A DNA stretch of 5,551 nt. Source: Candidatus Omnitrophota bacterium. GTDB taxonomy: Bacteria > Omnitrophota > Gorgyraeia > Gygaellales > Profunditerraquicolaceae. Under the pieces are notes generated by a model. That model saw only the letters and a list, made by a program, of their open reading frames with translations. It was not told the origin of the DNA and searched no databases. Shown one piece after another: positions 1 to 5,551 of this stretch (position 1 is the stretch's first letter; each line of letters starts with the position of its first letter). The position numbers were made by a program, and so were the translations under genes. The DNA is taken from positions 1 to 5,551 of the forward strand of contig JAQUAP010000067.1 in assembly GCA_028687205.1 (NCBI GenBank), written 5' to 3'.

Positions 1-22
1 CGCAAATCTTTACCTTTACCAT
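1..22 (-). CDS. trpF: Phosphoribosylanthranilate isomerase, N-terminal fragment (cut by window edge)
   Basis: Only the first seven codons and one base of the eighth are inside the window. Reading down from position 22 they give M-V-K-V-K-I-C followed by a codon starting with G, which matches the usual TrpF start MVKVKICG. The cysteine of this KICG motif (here residue 7) is the catalytic general base in the family. The enzyme converts N-(5-phosphoribosyl)anthranilate to the carboxyphenylaminodeoxyribulose phosphate that TrpC uses, so the position directly after trpC fits. The ATG sits inside the last codons of trpC and the two genes overlap by 7 bases in different frames. No strong ribosome binding site precedes it, so coupling to trpC translation is likely. 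The call rests on a very short sequence plus context, and the rest of the gene lies beyond coordinate 1. Confidence 0.8.
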
Positions 23-807
23 CCCATCAGCTCTTCAACTTTTCGGGTAATGTCTTCCGCCTGCATAAAGGCGGTGCCGATTAAAACGGCATTCACCCCG
101 AGTATTTTTAAGAACAGGACATCCTGGTAACTCTTAATCCCGCTTTCTACCACCACTACCTTATCCTTAGGGATAAGCGTGAATAACTTCTCGGTAGTCT
201 TGAAGTCAACTTCCAGGGTATGTAAATCACGGTTATTGATGCCGATGAGCGGAATATTCTTTAATTTTAAAACTTTTTTTAATTCTCTTTCATCGTGCAC
301 CTCAACCAGGCAATCCATCCCTAAATCCGAGGCTAGCGTCGTAAACTGCGTTAGCTCATCCTGTGTAAGTAAATCAGCGATAAGCAGTATGGCGTCAGCC
401 CCGTAAAAGCGCGACTCATAGACCTGATAAGGCTCAATGATAAAATCTTTCCTTAACACCGGCGCCGGGCAGAGATTTTTTATTTCATTGATATAGGCGA
501 TATTCCCCAGAAAATAATCTTCTTCGGTTAAGACCGATATTGCCTGTACTCCCGCCTCCTGATAGGACCTGGCGATTTCAGCAGAATTAAAATCCTGGCG
601 GATAACTCCTTCTGAAGGCGATGCCTTCTTGATTTCAGCGATTAAAGCGATCTGGCGCGGTTTATTTATCGCCTCAATAAACGGGCGCGCAGCGCCAAGG
701 GACTGAACCTTAAGCTTTAATTCTTCTTCAGGGAGAGCCTGCTTTGCCAAAGCTATTCTCTCTTTTTTCTTTAAAATGATTTCTTTTAAGGTGTCCGCTT
801 TAGCCAT
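16..807 (-). CDS. trpC: Indole-3-glycerol-phosphate synthase
   Basis: This enzyme catalyses the decarboxylating ring closure of carboxyphenylaminodeoxyribulose phosphate to indole-3-glycerol phosphate, in the cytoplasm. The protein has 263 residues, normal for a single-domain enzyme, with no fused TrpF domain. It shows the full (beta/alpha)8 signature: AEIKKASPS at 57-65, VLTEEDYF at 92-99, PVLRKDF at 116-122, LVEVHDE at 167-173, GINNRDL at 189-195 and VESGI at 220-224. Residues equivalent to the known catalytic and binding set are present: Glu58, Lys60, Lys120, Glu169, Asn191 and Ser222. One difference is Glu66 in SPSEG, where many bacterial homologues have Lys or Arg. The ATG start overlaps the trpD stop by one base (TAATG) and has a strong AAGGAG site 11 bases upstream. 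The family call is very secure. Confidence 0.97.
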   Translation of the reverse strand: MAKADTLKEIILKKKERIALAKQALPEEELKLKVQSLGAARPFIEAINKPRQIALIAEIKKASPSEGVIRQDFNSAEIARSYQEAGVQAISVLTEEDYFLGNIAYINEIKNLCPAPVLRKDFIIEPYQVYESRFYGADAILLIADLLTQDELTQFTTLASDLGMDCLVEVHDERELKKVLKLKNIPLIGINNRDLHTLEVDFKTTEKLFTLIPKDKVVVVESGIKSYQDVLFLKILGVNAVLIGTAFMQAEDITRKVEELMGW

Positions 808-1817
808 TATCGCGCATACTCCTTGAGCAATTCTAATTTTCTTAAAGCCGCTTTACTGTCTATTGATTGTATTGCCAGCTCTATCCCTTCTTTAATGGAA
901 GCAGCCTTATCCGCTGCGTAAATGGCGCATCCGGCATTCAGTACAACGATATCCCGCTTAAAACCACCTTTGCCGCTTAAGACCTCCTTGGCAATCCGGA
1001 CATTATCATCCAGGCTCCCGCCTAAAAGGTCCTCTATACGGCTGCGCTTAAATCCGAAGCCTTCCGGAGTGATCTGGTAATCGCTGAACTTGCCGTAATT
1101 TACCTCGGAAACAAAAGTTTTATCCGTAGTGGTTACTTCATCTAGGCCATCCTGGCCGTGTACTACCAGGACGTGCCTGGTGCCTAAATTAGATAAAACC
1201 TTAGCTAAAACAGGCGGCCAGTGAGCGCTGTAAACGCCGATGAGCTGGTTGGTAGCCCGGGCAGGATTAATCAACGGCCCCAGCAGGTTAAACATAGTCT
1301 TATGGGCAATCTGTTTACGCGCGGGCATAACATGTTTCATCGCCGGATGCAAGGCCGGCGCGAACAAAAAAGCAATCCCGATTTCTTCCAGGCATTTTTT
1401 GATTTTTAGCCTGTCCATATTTATATTTACGCCCAAGGCCTCTAAAATATCCGCGCTTCCGCAGGTACTGGATACAGAGCGGTTGCCGTGCTTAGCCACG
1501 ACCACGCCCGCGCCGCTGGCGACAAAAGCCGCAAGCGTTGAGATATTAAAAGTACCTAATTTATCTCCGCCGGTCCCGCAGGTATCCAGGATATTAGGCT
1601 TATCTACGATAATCGGCTCAACATATTTAAGCATTACCTCTACCGCAGCGGTAAGCTCCTCAACTGTTTCTCCCTTAGCATCCAGGGAAGTCAAAAATTC
1701 AATGATATCCGCGGTATCGCTTGTCCCGCTTAAGATATCCTGCATCACCGCCTGCATTTCGCCGGCGCTGAGGTCGTTTTTTCCGGTAAGTTTCTTGATG
1801 GCTTTCTTGATTGTCAT
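807..1817 (-). CDS. trpD: Anthranilate phosphoribosyltransferase
   Basis: The enzyme transfers phosphoribose from PRPP to anthranilate, the second step of tryptophan synthesis. The 336 residues match the usual length of the stand-alone enzyme. The small helical N-terminal domain (about 1-70) is followed by the nucleoside phosphorylase-type domain. Hallmarks are the PRPP-binding glycine loop DTCGTGGD at 78-85, NIST at 91-94, KHGNRSVSS at 109-117, the anthranilate-contacting HPAM at 157-160 with Arg167 close behind, GPLINPA at 180-186, and the metal-binding Asp226-Glu227 in GQDGLDE. No glutaminase domain is fused to it, since trpG is a separate gene just upstream. Its ATG overlaps the trpG stop as ATGA. 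No Shine-Dalgarno sequence is visible before it, so expression probably relies on ribosomes finishing trpG. All key residues I can check are intact. Confidence 0.97.
   Translation of the reverse strand: MTIKKAIKKLTGKNDLSAGEMQAVMQDILSGTSDTADIIEFLTSLDAKGETVEELTAAVEVMLKYVEPIIVDKPNILDTCGTGGDKLGTFNISTLAAFVASGAGVVVAKHGNRSVSSTCGSADILEALGVNINMDRLKIKKCLEEIGIAFLFAPALHPAMKHVMPARKQIAHKTMFNLLGPLINPARATNQLIGVYSAHWPPVLAKVLSNLGTRHVLVVHGQDGLDEVTTTDKTFVSEVNYGKFSDYQITPEGFGFKRSRIEDLLGGSLDDNVRIAKEVLSGKGGFKRDIVVLNAGCAIYAADKAASIKEGIELAIQSIDSKAALRKLELLKEYAR
819..824 (-). promoter_or_regulatory. Ribosome binding site of trpC
   Basis: Read on the minus strand this is AAGGAG, 11 bases before the trpC ATG and inside the last codons of trpD. 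It is a near-perfect anti-16S match. trpC can therefore recruit ribosomes directly as well as through its one-base overlap with the trpD stop. Confidence 0.75.
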
Positions 1818-2377
1818 AATTTAATAAAGTTCGCTAGCAGGTTCATCCCCTGCCTGGTAAGAATAGACTCCGGATGGAACTGTACTCCCCAGACAGGATA
1901 TTGCTTATGTTTTAACCCCATGATTTCTTTTTCTTTTGTCCAGGCGGTTATCTCTAAATCCTCAGGCAGGCTTTTTCTCTCTACCAGCAAAGAATGGTAG
2001 CGCGTGGCCTCAAAAGGGTTAGGCAGCCCTTTGAAGATATCTTTTTTATTATGATAAATCATGGATGTCTTGCCATGCATAAGCCTCTTGGCGCCGACGA
2101 TCCTGCCTCCGTATACATAGCCGATGGCCTGGTGGCCAAGGCAGACCCCTAAAATAGGGATGCGGGAAGCGAATTCTTTGATTAGCGCACAGGAGACCCC
2201 CGCATCTTCCGGCCGGCCCGGCCCGGGAGAAATAACGATTTTTTCGGGGCGCAAGCTTTTTATTTCGTTTAAAGTGATCTTATCATTACGAAAAACCTTT
2301 ACCTCCTGGTGCAGCGAGCCTAAATATTGCACCAGGTTATAGGTAAACGAATCGTAATTATCAAGCATCAAAATCAT
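1814..2377 (-). CDS. trpG: Anthranilate synthase component II (glutamine amidotransferase), possibly shared with aminodeoxychorismate synthase
   Basis: This class I glutaminase releases ammonia from glutamine for TrpE, which makes anthranilate from chorismate. With the start used here it has 187 residues, typical of the family. The N-terminus MILMLDNYDSFTYNL is characteristic. It is followed by the oxyanion-loop segment SPGPGRPED (50-58), the nucleophile Cys79 in GVCLGHQ, RYHSL at 126-130 and the triad partners His168 and Glu170 in FHPES. A longer frame opens at a TTG at 2392, but I prefer the ATG at 2377: it matches the family N-terminus, has GGAGA nine bases upstream and forms an ATGA overlap with the murA stop. 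TrpG and PabA cannot be told apart by sequence. The trpD and trpC neighbours favour tryptophan synthesis, though a dual role with folate is possible because neither trpE nor pabB is adjacent. Confidence 0.93.
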   Translation of the reverse strand: MILMLDNYDSFTYNLVQYLGSLHQEVKVFRNDKITLNEIKSLRPEKIVISPGPGRPEDAGVSCALIKEFASRIPILGVCLGHQAIGYVYGGRIVGAKRLMHGKTSMIYHNKKDIFKGLPNPFEATRYHSLLVERKSLPEDLEITAWTKEKEIMGLKHKQYPVWGVQFHPESILTRQGMNLLANFIKL

Positions 2378-3636
2378 TCTTTTTCTCTCCAAATTTTTGC
2401 GCCTAATTTTTCCAGCTTTTCCTCGATGTTTTCATAGCCGCGCTCAAGGTGATATATCCTGGATACGGAGGTTTTCCCGCGGGCTGCCAGGCCGGCAAGC
2501 ACTAAACAGGCAGAGGCGCGTAAATCCGAAGCCATTACCGGAGCCCCGGAAAGCTCCTTAATCCCTTCCACGATGGCGTGCGGGCCTTCCCTCTGGATAT
2601 GCGTGCCCATACGGTTAAGCTCGGCAACATGCATAAACCTGTCCGGATAAATCTTCTCGGTAATCACGCTTATGCCGGGCGTGACGCTCATCAGCGCCAT
2701 CATCTGCGCCTGCATATCCGTAGGAAAACCCGGATAAGGAAGCGTAGTAATATTCACGGCATTAAGTTGTTTCTTATAACGCATATGTATGGAGTTTTCT
2801 GTTTTTACCACAGCTGCTCCCGCCTCTTCCAACTTGTCGATAAGCGCGCCCAGGTGTTTATAAAAAACATTCTTGATCAGGATATCGCCGCGGGTAATTA
2901 GGGCGGCGAGCATGATTGTCCCGGCCTCAATCCTGTCCGGGATAATCGTATGCGTTGCCCCGTGCAGATGTTTTACTCCCTCTATCTCAATTATAGGCGT
3001 GCCATGGCCTTTGATTTTAGCGCCCATTTTAATTAAAAATTCCGCTAAATCCACTACTTCCGGCTCACAGGCAGCTGACTCAATGATAGTTTTGCCGCTG
3101 GCTAATACCGCGGCCATCATCACGTTATCCGTAGCTAAAACTGAAGAGCCGTAAACTCCGCCCAGGTACACATGATTGCCCTTTAATTTTTCTGCCTTGG
3201 CAATAACATAACCTGACTCGATACTGATATCCGTGCCCAGGGCCCGGATGCCCTTTAAATGCAAATCTACCGGCCGCACGCCGATGATGCAGCCTCCGGG
3301 AAGAGAGACCTTGGCTTTCTTAAGCTTGCCTAATAGCGGGCCCAGGACGCAGAAAGAGGCGCGCATGGTGGAAACTAATTTATAATCGGCAACATAACCT
3401 GTCTTTTTTAGCGCGGTGACCGTGACGACGCCTTTTTCCAGTTCAGCGCTTTTACCCAGAGAGCGCAGTATCCTTATCATGGTATTGGTATCGCGCAAAT
3501 CCGGCACTCCTTTAATTACGCAGGCATCGTCCGTAAGCAGGGTTGCTGCCAGGATAGGCAAGACCGCGTTCTTTGCCCCGGAGACGGTAAGTTCGCCCTT
3601 TAGCGCTACTCCCCCTTCAATAATTAATTTATCCAT
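2374..3636 (-). CDS. murA: UDP-N-acetylglucosamine 1-carboxyvinyltransferase
   Basis: MurA transfers enolpyruvate from phosphoenolpyruvate to UDP-GlcNAc, the first committed step of peptidoglycan synthesis, in the cytoplasm. The 420 residues equal the family norm and form the two-domain inside-out alpha/beta barrel. Visible landmarks are Lys22-Asn23 in GAKNAVLPIL, Arg92 in MRASF, the flexible catalytic loop PGGCIIGVRPVDLH with the PEP-attacking Cys116 and Arg121, Asp307 in YPGFPTDMQAQ, Arg373 in DLRASA and Arg399 near the C-terminus. Cys rather than Asp at position 116 predicts sensitivity to fosfomycin. The segment YLGGVYGSSVLATDNVM (157-173) departs from the SVGATENIM-type sequence common in other MurA proteins. 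The ATG overlaps the prmC stop by 8 bases and has AAAGG nine bases upstream, and the stop overlaps trpG as ATGA. Nothing suggests the related EPSP synthase (AroA). Confidence 0.97.
   Translation of the reverse strand: MDKLIIEGGVALKGELTVSGAKNAVLPILAATLLTDDACVIKGVPDLRDTNTMIRILRSLGKSAELEKGVVTVTALKKTGYVADYKLVSTMRASFCVLGPLLGKLKKAKVSLPGGCIIGVRPVDLHLKGIRALGTDISIESGYVIAKAEKLKGNHVYLGGVYGSSVLATDNVMMAAVLASGKTIIESAACEPEVVDLAEFLIKMGAKIKGHGTPIIEIEGVKHLHGATHTIIPDRIEAGTIMLAALITRGDILIKNVFYKHLGALIDKLEEAGAAVVKTENSIHMRYKKQLNAVNITTLPYPGFPTDMQAQMMALMSVTPGISVITEKIYPDRFMHVAELNRMGTHIQREGPHAIVEGIKELSGAPVMASDLRASACLVLAGLAARGKTSVSRIYHLERGYENIEEKLEKLGAKIWREKE
2386..2390 (-). promoter_or_regulatory. Ribosome binding site of trpG (decides the start)
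   Basis: Read on the minus strand this is GGAGA, lying in the last codons of murA. GGAG ends nine bases before the ATG at 2377. The competing TTG at 2392 directly abuts this site and cannot be served by it, so the site supports the shorter TrpG. Confidence 0.75.
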
Positions 3637-4414
3637 CTTGATCTGCCTTTCTGGCGACCAACACTCTCTCTACGTTATTATAATCTTTAATTACTTCTGT
3701 CAGCTCGAATTTTCCCGCATCCAGGAATATTTTTTCTATAGCGGGTCTTTGCCCCAAGCCTATCTCCATAATTAATAAACCGTTCTTCTTTAAATAATCC
3801 GGCGCTCCCGGGATTATCCGGCGGTAGAAATTTAAGCCATCAGCTCCGCCAGCTAACGCCAAAACAGGCTCATAGCTTAATTCCGGCTGCAACTTACGGA
3901 TCTGCGCGCTTACTATGTAAGGCGGATTACTGACAATCATATCATATTTCCCGCAGCTTAAGGCAGCAAATAAATCACTCCTGATAAAATGGATATTTAC
4001 GCCGTGCGCTAACGCGTTTCTTGCGGCTACTGCTAAGGCCCTATCCGATATATCGCTGGCGTCTAACTTTAAACCGGTTAAATGTTTAGCTAAAGCTACC
4101 GCGATACACCCCGAGCCTGTGCCCAGGTCCAGGACGTCGCGGGCTTGCTCCTGCTTAGCATATTCGAGCGCTCTTGCTGCCAGTATCTCTGTCTCGGGCC
4201 GCGGGATAAGCACATCCGGATTAACCTCTATTTCCAGGCCCATAAATTCGGCCTTCCCCAGGATATATTGCAGCGGCTCACCTTTAATTCTCCTGCTTAA
4301 AGCCGAAGAAATAAAAGCAGCTTCGTCCTGCCCTAAATATTTATGCTTATTCAGGTATAAAGCCAATCTGTCACACCCTAATGCCTGGGTAAATAATAAT
4401 TCCGCTTCATTCAT
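3629..4414 (-). CDS. prmC: Peptide chain release factor N5-glutamine methyltransferase
   Basis: PrmC (HemK) uses S-adenosylmethionine to methylate the glutamine of the GGQ motif in release factors, which speeds termination. The 261 residues contain the linker signature GEPLQYILG (45-53), VLIPRPETE (68-76), the SAM-binding loop DLGTGSG (96-102), the acidic residue Asp121 at the next strand end, the catalytic NPPY (163-166) and the C-terminal segment EPVLALAGGADGL (182-194). The N-terminal helical domain is shorter than usual by roughly 20 residues: the protein begins at the part that aligns with DAELLL in homologues. This start appears real, because an in-frame TAA lies at 4445-4447 and no ATG, GTG or TTG falls between it and the ATG. 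The ATG overlaps the prfA stop as ATGA, and AAAGG lies 11 bases upstream. Being next to its substrate gene prfA is a classic arrangement. Confidence 0.95.
   Translation of the reverse strand: MNEAELLFTQALGCDRLALYLNKHKYLGQDEAAFISSALSRRIKGEPLQYILGKAEFMGLEIEVNPDVLIPRPETEILAARALEYAKQEQARDVLDLGTGSGCIAVALAKHLTGLKLDASDISDRALAVAARNALAHGVNIHFIRSDLFAALSCGKYDMIVSNPPYIVSAQIRKLQPELSYEPVLALAGGADGLNFYRRIIPGAPDYLKKNGLLIMEIGLGQRPAIEKIFLDAGKFELTEVIKDYNNVERVLVARKADQDG
3646..3650 (-). promoter_or_regulatory. Ribosome binding site of murA
   Basis: Read on the minus strand this is AAAGG, nine bases before the murA ATG and inside the 3' end of prmC. It is a moderate match. It supports the chosen start, which lies within the last codons of prmC. 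Confidence 0.55.
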
Positions 4415-5475
4415 TGGTTCTTCCGCCTTTGCTCCTGTTCGGCCTTAATAAGCGCATCGGATATCTCGTCGAATTCGCCTTCCAGCACAGCTTCTAACCT
4501 GTGCGTGGTAAAATTTATGCGATGGTCGGTAACGCGCCGGTCGGGAAAATTATAAGTGCGTATCTTCTCGCTGCGGTCGCCTGAGCCGACCTGGGATTTT
4601 CTCTCCTGGGAAATCTTTTTGGACTCAGCTTCCTTTTTAGCATCCAGGAGCTTGGCGCGTAAGATCCTCATTGCCTTGTTTTTATTTTTCAGCTGCGAGC
4701 GTTCATCCTGGCAGGCGACCACTACGCCCGTAGGCATATGCGTAATCCTTACCGCGGAATCCGTCTTTTGCATGTGCTGGCCGCCTGGCCCGCTTGAACG
4801 GTAGGTATCAATCCTTAAATCGGCCGGCTCAATGACTAAATCCACCTCCTCGGGTTCAACTAAAACCGCGACCGTCGCGGTGGAAGTGTGAATCCTGCCC
4901 TGGGCCTCAGTCGTAGGCACGCGCTGCACGCGGTGCACCCCGCTTTCAAATTTTAAACGGCTATAGGCGTCTTTGCCTTTTACGCTGAATGATACTTCCT
5001 TAAGGCCTCCGGATTCATTGTTCGTCGCGGACATCAACTCCACTGACCAGCCTTTACTGTTGGCGTATTTTGTATACATCCGGTAAAGGTCCGCGGCAAA
5101 TAAGCCCGCTTCATCTCCGCCTGTGCCCTGGCGGATTTCCACGATGATATCGCTTCCTGCGTCTTTATCTTTTTCTATAAAGGCTTCTTTTATTTTTTCT
5201 TCTATCTCTTTGAGTTTTAATTTGAGGTCTTCCGATTCTCTCCTGGCTAATTCCAGGAAATCCTTGTCATGCTTCTCTCCTAAAACGAGTTCCAGTTCCC
5301 GCATCTCTTTGGCGATACGTTTATGCTCGCGGAACAAGGTAACCGGCTCCTTTAAATTAGAAAGCTCCTTGGCCAGCTTGTTGGAGCCCTGGCGGTCGCT
5401 GAGCACCTCCGGAGAAGATAATAATTTCTCCAGCTCCTCATAACGCGCTTCTAATTTCTGCAGCTTTTCAAGCAT
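4411..5475 (-). CDS. prfA: Peptide chain release factor 1
   Basis: RF1 recognises UAA and UAG stop codons in the ribosomal A site and triggers hydrolysis of peptidyl-tRNA. The 354 residues match the family length. Domain 1 (about 1-100) is rich in charged helix. EIRQGTGGDEA (113-123) opens the core. The codon-reading tripeptide is Pro187-Thr188-Thr189, which fits the PxT of RF1 and not the SPF of RF2. GGQ at 231-233 carries the glutamine that PrmC methylates. The sequence after it, HMQKTDSAVRITH, differs slightly from the more familiar HVNKTDSAVRITH. CQDERSQLKNK (255-265) is also diagnostic. The ATG lies inside the end of rpmE with an 8-base overlap and follows a run of A residues. No clear Shine-Dalgarno site is seen, so coupling to rpmE is likely. 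Its own stop is TGA, which RF1 does not read. Confidence 0.97.
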   Translation of the reverse strand: MLEKLQKLEARYEELEKLLSSPEVLSDRQGSNKLAKELSNLKEPVTLFREHKRIAKEMRELELVLGEKHDKDFLELARRESEDLKLKLKEIEEKIKEAFIEKDKDAGSDIIVEIRQGTGGDEAGLFAADLYRMYTKYANSKGWSVELMSATNNESGGLKEVSFSVKGKDAYSRLKFESGVHRVQRVPTTEAQGRIHTSTATVAVLVEPEEVDLVIEPADLRIDTYRSSGPGGQHMQKTDSAVRITHMPTGVVVACQDERSQLKNKNKAMRILRAKLLDAKKEAESKKISQERKSQVGSGDRSEKIRTYNFPDRRVTDHRINFTTHRLEAVLEGEFDEISDALIKAEQEQRRKNQ

Positions 5476-5551
5476 TTTTTTTGCCGTATTTCTTGATAAA
5501 TTTATCCACGCGCCCGGCGGAATCCACGAACTTCTGTTTTCCGGTGAAAAA
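5468..5551 (-). CDS. rpmE: 50S ribosomal protein L31, C-terminal fragment (cut by window edge)
   Basis: The minus strand upstream of prfA is open from the window edge to a TGA at 5468-5470 and encodes 27 residues beginning FFTGKQKFVDSAGRVDKF and ending KKNA. This matches the conserved C-terminus of L31 (HPFYTGKQ...GRV.KF.KKY) and is too short to appear in a routine gene list. L31 is a component of the large ribosomal subunit that bridges to the small subunit. The N-terminus, including the zinc-ligand cysteines that separate the two L31 types, lies outside the window, so that type cannot be judged. The stop codon falls inside prfA. The neighbourhood rpmE-prfA-prmC is known in other bacteria, which strengthens a call otherwise based on a short fragment. 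Confidence 0.9.
   Translation of the reverse strand, partial: FFTGKQKFVDSAGRVDKFIKKYGKKNA

Noticed and set aside
1240..1824. Long open frame of 194 codons on the plus strand
   Set aside because: It lies wholly antisense to trpD, whose motifs are complete. Its translation shows no recognisable domain and is a typical shadow frame.
2208..2227. Very GC-rich, partly palindromic stretch that could look like a hairpin or site
   Set aside because: It encodes the conserved SPGPGRPED loop of TrpG, where Gly and Pro codons force this composition. It is not followed by a T run on either strand.
2378..2392. TTG start giving TrpG five extra residues
   Set aside because: The extra residues do not fit the family N-terminus, and the GGAGA site abuts the TTG but is well placed for the ATG at 2377.
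2377..2700. Possible internal promoter or trp attenuator in the 3' part of murA
   Set aside because: No convincing -35/-10 pair, Trp-rich leader peptide or T-box element could be recognised by eye, so none is annotated.
3416..3775. Plus-strand open frame of 119 codons across the prmC/murA junction
   Set aside because: It is antisense to two well-supported genes and has no family features or clear ribosome binding site.
1..5551. A new or accessory system such as defence genes, a mobile element or a biosynthetic cluster
   Set aside because: Every base is covered by housekeeping genes of known families with intact key residues. No repeats, transposase or foreign-looking segment was seen.

Overview
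The window is one tightly packed stretch of a bacterial chromosome in which every gene lies on the minus strand. Transcription runs from the high-coordinate end to the low-coordinate end. In that order the genes are: the 3' end of rpmE (ribosomal protein L31), prfA (peptide chain release factor 1), prmC (methyltransferase that modifies release factors), murA (first committed step of peptidoglycan synthesis), trpG (glutaminase subunit of anthranilate synthase), trpD (anthranilate phosphoribosyltransferase), trpC (indole-3-glycerol-phosphate synthase) and the first seven codons of trpF (phosphoribosylanthranilate isomerase). rpmE and trpF are cut by the window edges.

No intergenic DNA is present. 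All seven gene junctions overlap by 1 to 8 bases: rpmE/prfA 8, prfA/prmC 4, prmC/murA 8, murA/trpG 4, trpG/trpD 4, trpD/trpC 1, trpC/trpF 7. I therefore read the window as the interior of a single polycistronic unit whose promoter and terminator lie outside it. Translational coupling is likely at most junctions. No transposon, CRISPR array, RNA gene, riboswitch, attenuator or terminator was recognised.

Functionally there are three blocks. The translation block (rpmE, prfA, prmC) pairs RF1 with the enzyme that methylates its GGQ glutamine. murA supplies UDP-GlcNAc-enolpyruvate for the cell wall. The trp block converts chorismate to anthranilate (trpG with a TrpE not seen here), then to phosphoribosylanthranilate (trpD), then through the isomerase (trpF) to the substrate that trpC closes to indole-3-glycerol phosphate. 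trpE, trpB and trpA are not in the window.

The organism is a peptidoglycan-making bacterium of moderate GC content, prototrophic for at least this part of tryptophan synthesis. The protein style and gene order resemble uncultivated lineages such as Omnitrophota or deltaproteobacteria-like groups. That placement is an impression from memory and has low confidence. The individual genes are ordinary members of well-known families. What is unusual is mainly their arrangement and a few sequence details listed as findings. I see no evidence of a previously undescribed system.
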